Shown piece after piece: positions 26,246 to 35,499 of a DNA stretch of 64,000 bases. A program made the position numbers and the translations under genes. The stretch lies in contig JAPPMC010000134.1 in assembly GCA_028819235.1 (NCBI GenBank), positions 1-64,000 on the forward strand, in the 5' to 3' direction. A model generated the notes under the pieces. It did no database searches. It saw only the letters and a list, made by a program, of their open reading frames with translations, and had not been told where the DNA came from. How positions within the stretch are numbered: the stretch's first letter is position 1; every line of letters starts with the position of its first letter. Origin of the DNA: Bryobacterales bacterium. GTDB taxonomy: Bacteria; Acidobacteriota; Terriglobia; Bryobacterales; UBA6623.

Positions 26246-27742
26246 TTGCCAGTCCCCGACAGCGCCGCACTGCGCGACCTTGCCGCTAGGTCATGTCCGG
26301 CTGTGCTCATCGCCGGTGCCTCAGGCTACATTGGCGGGCGCCTACTAAGGAGGCTGGCGCAGGAAGGTGTCCGCGTCCGGTGTCTCACCCGTGAGCCCTC
26401 GAGCCTGCGGCACCGCATCCCGGCCACGGCCGAGATCTGTCGCGGCGACGCGCTCGACATCCAGTCCTTGAGGCTGGCGCTGGAGGAAGTCCATACTGCC
26501 TACTACCTAGTCCACTCGATGGCAGCTGGGGCGCAATTCCGCGAGATCGACCGTCAGGCCGCCGAGAACTTCGGTCGGGCTGCCCTCGAACGGGGCGTAC
26601 GTAGAATCATCTACCTCGGGGGATTGGGCAGCGGGCGGGATTTGTCCACGCATCTCGAGAGCCGGCACGAGGTTGGTCGCGTGTTGCGCGCTTCCGGTGT
26701 CGTGACCCTTGAGTTTCGGGCCTCGATCATCCTAGGATCCGACAGCCTCTCCTTCGAGATGCTCCGAACGCTCGTCGACCGCCTCCCCGTCATGATCACT
26801 CCGCGGTGGACCCGCACGCTGGCGCAGCCGATCGCCGTCGAGGACGTAGTGTCGTACCTGGCTGCCGCGCTGGATCCGAAGGGGACCGACAGCGCGGTGT
26901 TCGAAATCGGGGGAGCGGACACGGTCTCCTATCTGGACCTGATGAGGAGCTACGCGAGCATTCGCCGGCTCCGTCGGCTGATCGTACCAGTGCCTTTCCT
27001 GACTCCCCGGCTCTCCAGCCTGTGGCTGGGACTTGTAACCCCTGTCTATGCGAGCGTCGGTCGTCACCTGATCGAGGGGGTCAGGAACGAGACCGTTGTC
27101 ACGAATGACGACGCCTTGCGAACGTTTCCGGTCGAGCCAATGACTGCGGCAGCCGCAATTCAACGGGCCTTGACGAACGAGGACTTAGAATTCTCCGAGA
27201 CTCGCTGGTCAGATGCATACCGGGTTCGGGACGTTGAGAAGAAGTGGGGTGGCGCTAGATTCGGGCAGCGAATCGTTGACTCTCGGACGATCGTCGTCAA
27301 CCTGCCTGCCGGCAAGGTGTTCCCTCTCGTGGAGGCCGTCGGCGGAGACACGGGCTGGTACTACGGGAATTGGCTCTGGAGGCTGCGGGGCTTCCTTGAC
27401 CTGCTTGTGGGTGGCGTCGGATCGCGACGCGGACGCCGGCATCCGCTGAAGTTGACGCCCGGAGACACGGTCGATTTCTGGCGCGTGGAGCAAATCGAGA
27501 CTGGCAGACGGTTGCGACTGCGGGCCGAAATGCGGTTGCCGGGGAGGGCTTGGCTTGAGTTCGAGGTCGAGCCGGGCGGGCCCCGATGCACGCTGCGGCA
27601 AACGGCCGAGTTCGATCCGGTGGGATGGGCGGGACAGTTGTATTGGTACGCGCTGTTTCCCGTGCACGGGCTCATATTTCGCAAGATGCTGCACAAGATC
27701 GCCCGGGCCGCCGTCGGGCGGACCCAGGCCTCCAGCCGGTGA
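26246..27742 (+). CDS. SDR-family NAD(P)-binding protein with DUF2867 domain
   Basis: A 498-residue two-domain protein. The N-terminal half is an atypical short-chain dehydrogenase with the nucleotide loop GASGYIGG (residues 24-31), a long loop YYLVHSMAAG and IIYLGGLGSG, resembling NmrA/complex I assembly-type SDRs rather than classical YxxxK enzymes. The C-terminal part from about residue 330 is DUF2867 (VFPLVEAVGGDTGWYYGNWLWRLRGFLD and the ending LYWYALFPVHGLIFRKML). This fusion is widespread but its reaction is unknown. The start is TTG at 26246; no better start lies before the Rossmann loop. It sits between the two copies of the duplicated block. Confidence 0.88.
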   Translation: MPVPDSAALRDLAARSCPAVLIAGASGYIGGRLLRRLAQEGVRVRCLTREPSSLRHRIPATAEICRGDALDIQSLRLALEEVHTAYYLVHSMAAGAQFREIDRQAAENFGRAALERGVRRIIYLGGLGSGRDLSTHLESRHEVGRVLRASGVVTLEFRASIILGSDSLSFEMLRTLVDRLPVMITPRWTRTLAQPIAVEDVVSYLAAALDPKGTDSAVFEIGGADTVSYLDLMRSYASIRRLRRLIVPVPFLTPRLSSLWLGLVTPVYASVGRHLIEGVRNETVVTNDDALRTFPVEPMTAAAAIQRALTNEDLEFSETRWSDAYRVRDVEKKWGGARFGQRIVDSRTIVVNLPAGKVFPLVEAVGGDTGWYYGNWLWRLRGFLDLLVGGVGSRRGRRHPLKLTPGDTVDFWRVEQIETGRRLRLRAEMRLPGRAWLEFEVEPGGPRCTLRQTAEFDPVGWAGQLYWYALFPVHGLIFRKMLHKIARAAVGRTQASSR

Positions 27743-28249
27743 TGTCCAGCCGCGCTCAGCTCAGTCTGTCGAACTAGGGCGGAACATCTGCGACGGACGG
27801 GCCGCGAGCCGTCTTGGGAGTGCCCGTGTAATCGAGCGACCGGCCAAGTGCGCCAGCGTCATCCCCATAGGGCGGCGTCAAGGAGGGCGATTGTGTCCGG
27901 ATTGGCTGCGATTGCAGTCATGGCTCCCACAACGTAGGCAGAGACGCTTGAGGGTTTCGAGTTTTTCGAGTCCCAGACTCCACGGGTGCCATGAATCGGA
28001 TGCGCGGGCTCAGCCTCAACGCGCGGCACGAGTTGCGCCGGGGCAGCCGGAGTCGCGACGCGGACGTGCGGAACGATGTGGAGTCCAGCCCTTTCGTCGT
28101 CGCGCTGCGCTAGGAATGCAACCTCGAGACGCCTCTGGACAGCTGGCTCCCCGAAGATATGGCACTTGGGTCCGAATGGCGGACCCGAATGGCGGCTCTG
28201 GATCCGCGAGGTCGGGGTTCGGGAGTCGAAGAGCGCCATCGACCTCGAA
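27743..28249. other. Non-coding or remnant region after the SDR gene
   Basis: No intact gene is recognised. A minus-strand frame (28239-27859) has a tail (DSKNSKPSSVSAYVVGAM) that is less GC-biased than typical shadow frames, so it might be a remnant, but I cannot assign it. Confidence 0.35.
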
Positions 28250-28384
28250 AAGGGCCGGAAGTTCTGGACCCTTCAAGCCCCCGAGCGGCGCCGGCACCTC
28301 CGGTCAGGGGCCCTAGATGGCCCTGACGAAATCCACGCAGTAGCCGGGTTCGGCTCCTTCCCCAAGCACTTGTGGTTCGACTGA
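28250..28384 (+). pseudogene. Remnant of the alpha/beta hydrolase C-terminus
   Basis: The plus strand reads LDGPDEIHAVAGFGSF, then PKHLWFD and a TGA stop. This matches the end of the intact hydrolase (FFDGPHEIHGVGSF, RKHLRLD, stop) residue for residue with gaps; the preceding KGRKFWTL resembles its KVRRFYNRL. It is followed, tail to tail, by the intact PepSY gene, just as the intact hydrolase is followed by the PepSY pseudogene. Only this short end survives. Confidence 0.8.
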
Positions 28385-28438
28385 CCGCAGCCGCAGGCCT
28401 TTCCGGCCTAGTCTCCGGGTGAGCGGACCGGCACCCTG

Positions 28439-29020
28439 TCAGGTGTTGATCCGGATTCCTATCAACATTGTGGCTGCGAAGCCCAGCGAAGCGGCGAGCA
28501 AAACGCAACCCGCGAGCCGCTCCTCTTGCGTCTTGAACCACAGGTAGATTCCTGTTGCGCCGATCGCGAGCAGCCCAAGGGAAGTGAGGAACAGGACCGC
28601 CCCCCACAGGTTCGCCGCAATATCCTCGTGAAAGACTCCGTACGAGAAGTGCAGGCCGAGGAGCAGTCCCGTGACGCCGGCCCGTTCCTCGGACACCGTC
28701 GCCTTCGAGGCACCCAGCTCATAGTGGACGTGGGAGCTCGAGCCCGGTCGGCGGACCACAAAGCTGTAGCTGGCGCTTTCGTCCGTCCGGACCTGTACGA
28801 GATCCCCCCGAAGGCCATGCCTTTGCCGCAGTTGCCTCCGCAGGTCTCTCGGAGTGCCCGCCTGGTCTGGGTCGACCGCTAGCGAAGTCTCGCTGGTCGT
28901 CGGATTCGGAGTAAACCAAGACTGGTGTGCGATTCGCACCGAACTCAGCAGGTAAACGCCTAGGGCTAGCGCGAACACCAAGCCTAGAACGAGATGGGTG
29001 TTGCGCATCAGACGGTACAT
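28439..29020 (-). CDS. PepSY-associated transmembrane protein (second of pair)
   Basis: A 193-residue inner-membrane protein. An N-terminal helix (LVLGLVFALALGVYLLSSV) leads to a periplasmic PepSY-like domain of about 90 residues; then come HFSYGVF, a helix LWGAVLFLTSLGLLAIGATGIYLWF and a last helix near the C-terminus. This is the layout of PepSY-associated TM proteins linked to iron-siderophore reduction or to regulation of secreted hydrolases. The gene starts 4 bases after the stop of the upstream paralogue, forming a tandem pair. A decayed homologue lies at 25.8-26.2 kb. Confidence 0.78.
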   Translation of the reverse strand: MYRLMRNTHLVLGLVFALALGVYLLSSVRIAHQSWFTPNPTTSETSLAVDPDQAGTPRDLRRQLRQRHGLRGDLVQVRTDESASYSFVVRRPGSSSHVHYELGASKATVSEERAGVTGLLLGLHFSYGVFHEDIAANLWGAVLFLTSLGLLAIGATGIYLWFKTQEERLAGCVLLAASLGFAATMLIGIRINT

Positions 29021-29024
29021 CGGG

Positions 29025-29612
29025 TCACCTCAGCCAAGCGATCAGCCCAAACACGACGGCGGAGGCGGCTCCAGCGGTCCAGACGGCCCACCGCATGCCA
29101 GGGCGGGTAGCTAGCCACATGTAGACGCCCGACACCGTCATGAGCATGACCGCCCAAAGGGAGAACTCGTTATAGGCTCCCCAGAGAGCCATGTTCCAGC
29201 CAGGATTCTGGCGCACCACAGTCTGCATGTGCATGATGTTCAAATACTCGCCGAGCTTGGTGTTCGCCTGTTCAATGCGAATCTGCCCGCGATCCTCCAA
29301 CAGCACGATTCGCCGCATGCCGTTCGGCGTGTAGTAGCGCCCCTCCAATCGCTCCTCTGAGTCGCGCCTCGGCTTTCGCCCGGGCTCAACGTGCTGCAGG
29401 CCGGATGCGACGATCATGCGGTCCGCGACCTCTTGGTCCGTCTCCGTGCCGTTCACCCGGAACTCCACCGCACGCGAGTCTGGCCTGCCCGGATGTCTCT
29501 CCGACGGCGGGGGCAGGAAGCTGGCCCAGATTCCGACGATCCCCCAGACCGTGAAGCCTGCGTAGCTGAGGAGGCCGGAGTAGATGTGCAGCTTTTTGAT
29601 CCAGCGGTACAT
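29025..29612 (-). CDS. PepSY-associated transmembrane protein (first of pair)
   Basis: A 195-residue membrane protein similar in plan to its downstream neighbour: both begin MYR, then a helix (GLLSYAGFTVWGIVGIWASFL), an extracytoplasmic domain with ADRMIVASGLQH and RYYTPNGMRRIVLLED, then EYLNIMHMQ, a helix SLWAVMLMTVSGVYMWLA and a last helix WAVWTAGAASAVVFGLIAWL. Together the two may form a heteromer. On the minus strand TACAAT lies about 45 bases upstream as a possible -10. No siderophore or iron genes are adjacent, so the ligand is open. Confidence 0.75.
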   Translation of the reverse strand: MYRWIKKLHIYSGLLSYAGFTVWGIVGIWASFLPPPSERHPGRPDSRAVEFRVNGTETDQEVADRMIVASGLQHVEPGRKPRRDSEERLEGRYYTPNGMRRIVLLEDRGQIRIEQANTKLGEYLNIMHMQTVVRQNPGWNMALWGAYNEFSLWAVMLMTVSGVYMWLATRPGMRWAVWTAGAASAVVFGLIAWLR

Positions 29613-29732
29613 GAGAGGTGCGAGGCTGTAGGGCCGAGCGCTCAGCAGCCTGCGATTGTAGCCGGAGGCTGTGACCGCTCATGAATGGAGACTGGCGCTT
29701 CCGACGCCCTGTCCGTGCGAGAATTCACTCCG

Positions 29733-31109
29733 ATGCTCCTCCGCAGCCTACTCCCCCTCGTGGCAATCGTATCCGCCTCGGCACAGCTGCCGCCTCGCCC
29801 GAACTTCGTGGTGTTTCTCTCGGACGACATGGGCTGGGAACAGGTCGGCTTCAACGGGGGGAGGGAAGTGCCGACGCCGAACATTGACCGGATTGCCCGA
29901 GAGGGCGTGAAGCTGACGCAATTCTATGTACAACCCGTCTGCTCCCCCACACGGGCCTGCCTCATGACGGGGCGTTATGCCTGGAAGAACGGAATGGAAG
30001 TCCGGCCGACAGCCCAGTCGCGACACGGCATGCTCCTTGACGAGCGCACCATCGCCGAGGCCCTGCGCGAGGCGGGCTATCGCACTTGGATGGTGGGCAA
30101 GTGGCACCTCGGCGAATGGCAGCGCCCCCACCTGCCGATGCAGCGGGGCTTTGACCACCACTACGGCCACTACTCCGCCGCGATCGATTCATTCACGCAC
30201 ATGCGGGGCCCGGTCCTGGACTGGCACCGCAATGGCCGCCCCGTTGTTGAGGACGGCTATTCGACTTTCCTGATGGCCCGAGAGGCCGCCAGCCTGATCG
30301 AAGCCCACGACGGTCGGGGACCGTTCTTCCTCTACCTGCCGTTCAACGCCGTTCACGGCCCACACCAAGCGCCGCAGGAGTATCTGGAAAAGTACAGCCA
30401 CATCGGGCGTGCGGCTGCGCAGCGGGCCCAGCTCGAGTGCATGGACATAGCGGTTGGCCAAGTCCTCGCGGCCCTCGAGCGTGCTGGGATTCTCGACTCG
30501 ACCCTGGTCATGTTCACCAACGACAACGGTGGAACAAGGATCACTTCGAACGGGCCGTATCGCGGATTCAAGTCGCACTACCACGAGGGGGGAGTGCGCG
30601 TTCCGGCGGTGCTCCGATGGCCAGGGCGCATTCCCGCAGGCTCGGCCAGCGACGAGATGCTCCATGCGGTGGACTTATTCCCGACCTTCGCGAGGCTGGC
30701 TGGAGCGCGAATCGACGGCGGACTCCCCCTGGACGGGATGGACGCTTGGCCTACCATCGCCAGCGGTGCCGGAAGCCCACGGAATGAGATCGTTCACTCC
30801 CTGGACGTTCTCCGGCTGGGGGCCTGGAAGCTGATCGAGGAAGGGGCCACCTACTACGGATGGCCCGAGCAGCCGCTGCAGCTCTACAACATCCGCAATG
30901 ACCCGTACGAAGAGGACAACCTTGCCGAGGGCAATCCCGACAAGGTCGCCGAACTGCGGTCCCGACTGGCGCACCATCGATTGTTCGCGCGAGTGGCCGA
31001 ACCTCTCGAACCGATTCCCAGGTTTCCGCCTGCCGTCTATGGAGAGGTCGAGGAATCAGTCTTTGGCCAAGATCTCAGAGCCCGGCTGCCTGTGGCTAGG
31101 GAGCAGTGA
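29733..31109 (+). CDS. Secreted arylsulfatase-type sulfatase
   Basis: A 458-residue S1-family sulfatase that would hydrolyse sulfate esters. The ATG at 29733 begins a Sec signal (LLRSLLPLVAIVSASAQ); the frame is open to 29685. The first metal-binding pair is DD at residues 31-32 (VVFLSDDMGW). The formylglycine signature CSPTRACLMTGR starts at Cys70, and GKWHLGEW and MFTNDNGGTR complete the active site. Maturation requires a formylglycine-generating enzyme, which is not in the window. A degraded paralogue lies at about 35.5-36.6 kb. The natural substrate cannot be told from sequence. Confidence 0.93.
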   Translation: MLLRSLLPLVAIVSASAQLPPRPNFVVFLSDDMGWEQVGFNGGREVPTPNIDRIAREGVKLTQFYVQPVCSPTRACLMTGRYAWKNGMEVRPTAQSRHGMLLDERTIAEALREAGYRTWMVGKWHLGEWQRPHLPMQRGFDHHYGHYSAAIDSFTHMRGPVLDWHRNGRPVVEDGYSTFLMAREAASLIEAHDGRGPFFLYLPFNAVHGPHQAPQEYLEKYSHIGRAAAQRAQLECMDIAVGQVLAALERAGILDSTLVMFTNDNGGTRITSNGPYRGFKSHYHEGGVRVPAVLRWPGRIPAGSASDEMLHAVDLFPTFARLAGARIDGGLPLDGMDAWPTIASGAGSPRNEIVHSLDVLRLGAWKLIEEGATYYGWPEQPLQLYNIRNDPYEEDNLAEGNPDKVAELRSRLAHHRLFARVAEPLEPIPRFPPAVYGEVEESVFGQDLRARLPVAREQ

Positions 31110-32303
31110 CCAGCGGTCGGTCGGCCGTCAGGTGCACCGCCACGCTGCTTTGGTGTCAGCGCGGGAACGCCATGCAGATTCGCCCTTGTGGCTCCATCGA
31201 CGCGACCGTTTTCCCGATCCGTCACGTTTCCAAGTGCGGCAGCCCGTCGACCGGATCATCCAGGTCGCACCCGCCAACAGGCGTGGCGCTCGAATGTGGC
31301 GGTGCCAATGCGAGTGAGCCGCGCCGTTGCGATGCCTTGTGCGGCCACATCATGCGATCCGCCGTCGTCGCAAAGCATGGACGGCGCCAGACTGAGCATC
31401 TCGCTCCGCTCTCGATCCAGACTCCAATCGACTCGGCTTTGCGAATGCACCTTCAGCGATGGACCGGGCCAGCGACGAAACTTCCCTGAGTGTGCGTCCG
31501 ACAACAGAGCCGCTGTGCGGACGGGACAGGCATAGTGGATGGGCAGAGGCCCTATGGTGTGGGCGCATTCGCGGCTCCGCCCTTGGGCTAGCAGGCGGCG
31601 TCCCAGATTCTGGGCCATCTGCGAACCTTCATTGGTGGTAGGACCAATGGGGAACAGCGGCTAGGCAGCTTCCTCACTTTCCCAGCGCGACACCCGCTCA
31701 ATGCCGTGGACAGCGCGGCAAGCGACCCCCATGGGTGCTCCGGGCCGGATCAGTTGTTGCGTACCAGCTGAGTTCGGTGGGTTGGCCCGACATGCGAGTG
31801 GTGGCGACCTGGGAGAGAATCCCGATCAGGTACTGCCATTCCGGAGTTGCCTGCCTCCCGGGTCAGGAGCCGGGCGCAGTCAGCGGCTCGATCCAGCGCG
31901 GCCACTCCGCCCTACGTGAGCCCGACCTAGGAGTTGGTGGGCGCGGCAAACACCGACAGGACTGTCTACCTCGGGCTCCACGCGCCTGTCACGATCGATG
32001 TCGTTCCCCACGTGAAGAGTCCCCGTGGGAACGGGCCGGGGGAGCGACCTCCAGCGCGACCCTTTTCATAACGGCTGCAAGCCTTGTCTGGCACGACGTC
32101 GGAACGGAAGGGTCTACCGCCTTGCGCTCCAATCTCCCTGGGGTCGAATCACGTCGGGAACAGACGGGAAATCAGATTCGAGAGCGGCTTCCTTGACTAT
32201 TCTGACTTCGTTCCCCAAGATGAGTTGGACCCTTCAGAGGCGGCGGAAGTCGGACCGCCTCAAGACTCTCACTACCCTTTTTGGCCTCGATGGGGGCAGC
32301 CAT
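31110..32303. other. Intergenic region, about 1.2 kb, no gene recognised
   Basis: Frames of 120-150 codons exist on the plus strand (31106-31489, 31735-32196), but none has a ribosome-binding site, domain or recognisable composition. It may contain decayed genes like its neighbourhood, but I could not match any piece. Confidence 0.45.
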
Positions 32304-33722
32304 ATGGATTCCTTGACCAAAACCAACTTTCTAGGCAATGTGCGCAGGATGTTCGACCGCGCCGCCCGCGCCCTCGGTGTCGCGCCAGATCTGGTGGAGA
32401 CGATTCGCGAGTGCAACTCCGTGATTCAGCTGCGCTTCCCTGTGCGCCTCCGTGGCGCATACCGGACGTTCTGTGGCTGGCGCGCTGTACACAGCGAGCA
32501 TCGGCTGCCCGTAAAGGGCGGTATTCGCTTCGCGCCAATCGTCGACCAGCAGGAGGTTGAGGCGCTGGCGGCGCTCATGACCTTCAAGTGCGCGCTCGTG
32601 GATGTGCCGTTTGGCGGCGCCAAGGGCGGCTTGATGATCAGTCCGGAAGATTACGACGAGGCCGAACTCGAACTCATCACCCGCCGCTTCGCGAAGGAGC
32701 TCGCCGACCACGGCTACCTCAGCCCCAGCCGTGACGTGCCGGCTCCGGACATGGGAACCAGCGAACGCGAAATGGCATGGATTGCCGACGAGTACCGGGC
32801 TCTCTATCCCTCGGACATCGACGCGCTGGCCTGCGTTACGGGCAAGCCGGCGACCCAGGGCGGGATTCCAGGTCGCCCAGAGGCGACCGGCCGCGGCGTG
32901 CACTACGTTATCCGCGAATTCTTCGAGTGCCCTGAAGATGTCTCGCGATGTGGCCTCGAAGGCGGTCTCGAAGGCAAGCGCATGATCGTCCAGGGATTCG
33001 GAAACGTCGGATTCAATGCCGCGCGCTGCCTCACGGAGGAGGAAGGAGTGCGCCTCATTGGCGTAATCGAGCGGGACGGCGCCATTGTCTCTGATGCCGG
33101 CCTCGAGCCAGCGGAGGTGGCCGAGCACCTCCGCGAGACAGGCGGTGTCGAAGGGTTCCCGGCCGCCCGGTTCGTGCCCGACGGCTCGTCTGTGCTCGAA
33201 GCGGACTGCGACATCCTGATCCCGGCTGCCATTGAGGGCCAGATCACCGCCGCCAACGCGCCACGAATCCGTGCGCCCCTTATCGTCGAGGCAGCGAACG
33301 GTCCCGTCACGTTTGCGGGCGAACGGGTTCTCCTGCGGCGCGGCAGGGTGCTTCTCCCGGATTTGCTGGTGAACGCCGGAGGCGTCACAGTAAGCTACTT
33401 CGAATGGGTCAAGAACGTCTCGCACATGCGCTTTGGCCGGCTTTCTCGCCAGTTGGACGTTGAGCGCAACCGACGGATTCTGGACTTGATCGAAACGACC
33501 ACCGGCAAACCGGTTCCTGATGACCTTAAGGCTCCGCTGCTGCGCGGCCGAACCGAACTCGACCACGTACGCTCCGGACTCGAGGACACGGTATGCGAGG
33601 CCTATGGTGCAGTGCGGGAGAAGATGCTCACGATCGACGCAATAGACGATCTCCGTACAGCGGCATTCGCGGTTGCACTCGAGAAGGTCGTACGCTCATA
33701 CCGCGAGATGGGTCTTGCATGA
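32304..33722 (+). CDS. Glu/Leu/Phe/Val dehydrogenase family (glutamate dehydrogenase-like)
   Basis: A 472-residue cytoplasmic dehydrogenase for reversible oxidative deamination of an amino acid, most likely glutamate. The ATG at 32304 begins the family-typical N-terminus; a longer open frame to 32025 is not needed. Active-site residues are in place: Lys71 in PVKGGIRF, Lys107 in PFGGAKGG (catalytic Lys) and Asp143 in SRDVPAPDMGT. The Rossmann dinucleotide motif is IVQGFGNVGFNAAR, followed later by LIVEAANGPVT and NAGGVTVSYFEWVKN. Cofactor preference is not clear. Single gene without partner. Confidence 0.92.
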   Translation: MDSLTKTNFLGNVRRMFDRAARALGVAPDLVETIRECNSVIQLRFPVRLRGAYRTFCGWRAVHSEHRLPVKGGIRFAPIVDQQEVEALAALMTFKCALVDVPFGGAKGGLMISPEDYDEAELELITRRFAKELADHGYLSPSRDVPAPDMGTSEREMAWIADEYRALYPSDIDALACVTGKPATQGGIPGRPEATGRGVHYVIREFFECPEDVSRCGLEGGLEGKRMIVQGFGNVGFNAARCLTEEEGVRLIGVIERDGAIVSDAGLEPAEVAEHLRETGGVEGFPAARFVPDGSSVLEADCDILIPAAIEGQITAANAPRIRAPLIVEAANGPVTFAGERVLLRRGRVLLPDLLVNAGGVTVSYFEWVKNVSHMRFGRLSRQLDVERNRRILDLIETTTGKPVPDDLKAPLLRGRTELDHVRSGLEDTVCEAYGAVREKMLTIDAIDDLRTAAFAVALEKVVRSYREMGLA

Positions 33723-34120
33723 CCCTGGCACGGCGTCTTGGCGATGCTGCGGCAGTTGCCGAATGGGACGGCAGCCACCACCATCGATTGCGCGGCGTTC
33801 CGAAGCCGCCACATCCGAGAGAAGCCCAAGCGGCAGTGGGTTCGCTCACCCACCCGACGCGGTCACGTGGCGGCTGCAGACTCCGATCGGAATCTCGACA
33901 GGGTGGCCTTCACTTCTTGGAGTCGCCGGGCGGACCGCACGCACGAGTGCCGAGGCTGGCCCGAATCTGGTGGTCCGCAATAGCAGTGTTCTCTACCAGA
34001 GCGCGCTAAACTGCACCTCCACAAGATTGGAGAGTCCGGGCTTCGGTGGGGGCAGCGTTCAACGGTGGTCTTCGGACCCGGGTCATCCACAATGGAGTGG
34101 CTGACGGGATCGTGGTCAAC
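33723..34120. other. Intergenic region, about 0.4 kb, no gene recognised
   Basis: Lies between convergent genes. Overlapping frames of 75-140 codons are present but look like composition artefacts. No clear terminator was found. Confidence 0.4.
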
Positions 34121-35278
34121 TCAACCTCGACTGATGTTGCCCTTCGGATCAACCGTGACCGGCAGAACAGGCCCACTCGAGATGGTGGGATGGTAACGCG
34201 TGTATCGGCGAAGCCCGGTCCTCGTGAGCGCTCCTTTTGACACCAGTCCGGCCAGATCCCGCCTAGCCGTTGAGGGGGTAGCATCGGTTATCGTCATGTA
34301 GTTTCCCGCGCTGAGACCGCCTCGGAAGCCGTCAGGACCCTCCCTTAGCACTCTGAGCAAAGCCTTCTCCTGCCTAGTGTTAAGTTGTCCGTTCAACCTG
34401 TCTAGGAGCTTGGTTTTCTCGATGAGAAACTCAACGTTCGCCGTTGTCCGCTGCTGAGCCTCGATCGCAATTCCCGCAAACCACCTCAGCCACGCGGTAA
34501 TCTCATTGCCTTTGTTCGCGTTTTCGAGCGCCACATAGTACGCCTTCCGGCGACGTAGAATCGTCGCCGCAAGCGCCACTAGAGTTGGTCGCCCAAGGCA
34601 CTGTGCCATCGCCTTTTCTGCGATGGCGCGCCCGATGCGACCGTTTCCGTCGTCAAAGGGGTGTATGGATTCGAAGTAGATGTGTGAGACTCCGGCGCGG
34701 GTGACCGCAGGTAGTGCCGAGACGCCGTCCGGGGCCGTGCGGTTGAACCATTGGACGAACTGCTCCATCTCCCGTTCAAGTCTCGAAGCGGGCGGTGCCT
34801 CGAAGTGCACTCGGCGTCTGTTGACGGGACCGGAAACCACTTGCATTGGGGCCTCGTCCGAGCGATAGCAGCCTAGTTCGCTTCCTGCCAGTCTGCCTAC
34901 TAGCAGTTCGCGGTGCCACTGTTGGAGCGTGTTGTGCGACAGGGGGGAAGCGAACGAGCGTGAGAGATCCCCCATCATGGCCGCAATGCCCCGCTCGGAC
35001 GCCCCGGCACGATTCTGTGGAACGGCAAGACCAAGCTCAATGGAGAGCGACGACCGCACACTTGCCCGGTCGAGGATTTCGCCTTCGATTTCGGACGTTG
35101 TTAGCGCTTCGGAAGAAATCACATCAACAACGAACTGCTTCCTAGCCTTTGCTGCGAGATGTTTCATGGCGCCGTCCGATACGCCGCTGCCAAGGAGGAA
35201 CACGTCTTCCGCCTTCCTCAAGACGGCACTGTTCCAGCGAAACTGCGGCCAGTCGGGCTGTTGCCAGTTCCACGTCAT
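34121..35278 (-). CDS. Fic-domain protein with intramolecular inhibitory motif
   Basis: A 385-residue Fic protein, predicted to transfer AMP or another nucleotide moiety to a target hydroxyl. The N-terminus (WNWQQPDWPQFRW) is the DUF4172-type domain. An inhibitory helix with [S/T]xxxE[G/N] is visible as TSEIEG at residues 61-66, placing it in class II, where the inhibitory Glu is N-terminal to the Fic core. The active-site loop HPFDDGNGR starts at His206. The last 70 residues resemble a winged helix-turn-helix (TITDATPSTARRDLAGLVSKGAL). No separate antitoxin gene is adjacent. An inverted repeat lies just upstream. Confidence 0.92.
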   Translation of the reverse strand: MTWNWQQPDWPQFRWNSAVLRKAEDVFLLGSGVSDGAMKHLAAKARKQFVVDVISSEALTTSEIEGEILDRASVRSSLSIELGLAVPQNRAGASERGIAAMMGDLSRSFASPLSHNTLQQWHRELLVGRLAGSELGCYRSDEAPMQVVSGPVNRRRVHFEAPPASRLEREMEQFVQWFNRTAPDGVSALPAVTRAGVSHIYFESIHPFDDGNGRIGRAIAEKAMAQCLGRPTLVALAATILRRRKAYYVALENANKGNEITAWLRWFAGIAIEAQQRTTANVEFLIEKTKLLDRLNGQLNTRQEKALLRVLREGPDGFRGGLSAGNYMTITDATPSTARRDLAGLVSKGALTRTGLRRYTRYHPTISSGPVLPVTVDPKGNISRG

Positions 35279-35296
35279 GAGCGATAACGAGACCGT

Positions 35297-35332
35297 CTAT
35301 CGATCATGATACGGGCCTTCCGTGATCGATAG
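35297..35332. promoter_or_regulatory. Inverted repeat upstream of the fic gene, possible operator
   Basis: CTATCGATCA (35297-35306) and TGATCGATAG (35323-35332) are perfect reverse complements separated by 16 bases. The repeat lies 19 to 54 bases before the fic start. Spacing and symmetry suit a dimeric DNA-binding protein; the C-terminal winged helix of the Fic protein itself is one candidate. Confidence 0.5.
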
Positions 35333-35499
35333 GACGGCGCAGCGTCCCTGGAGTGCTCTCCGGTCGGGACCGCCGTGCTAATTCTTGGCGTGAGACGGTC
35401 GTACAAGGGTGTCAGTTGACGGATGGAACGGACCCGGGCCCGAGATTGTACGCACGAGTCACGGGTGGGGGCTGGCAGTCGCATACGACGCTGTGGCGA

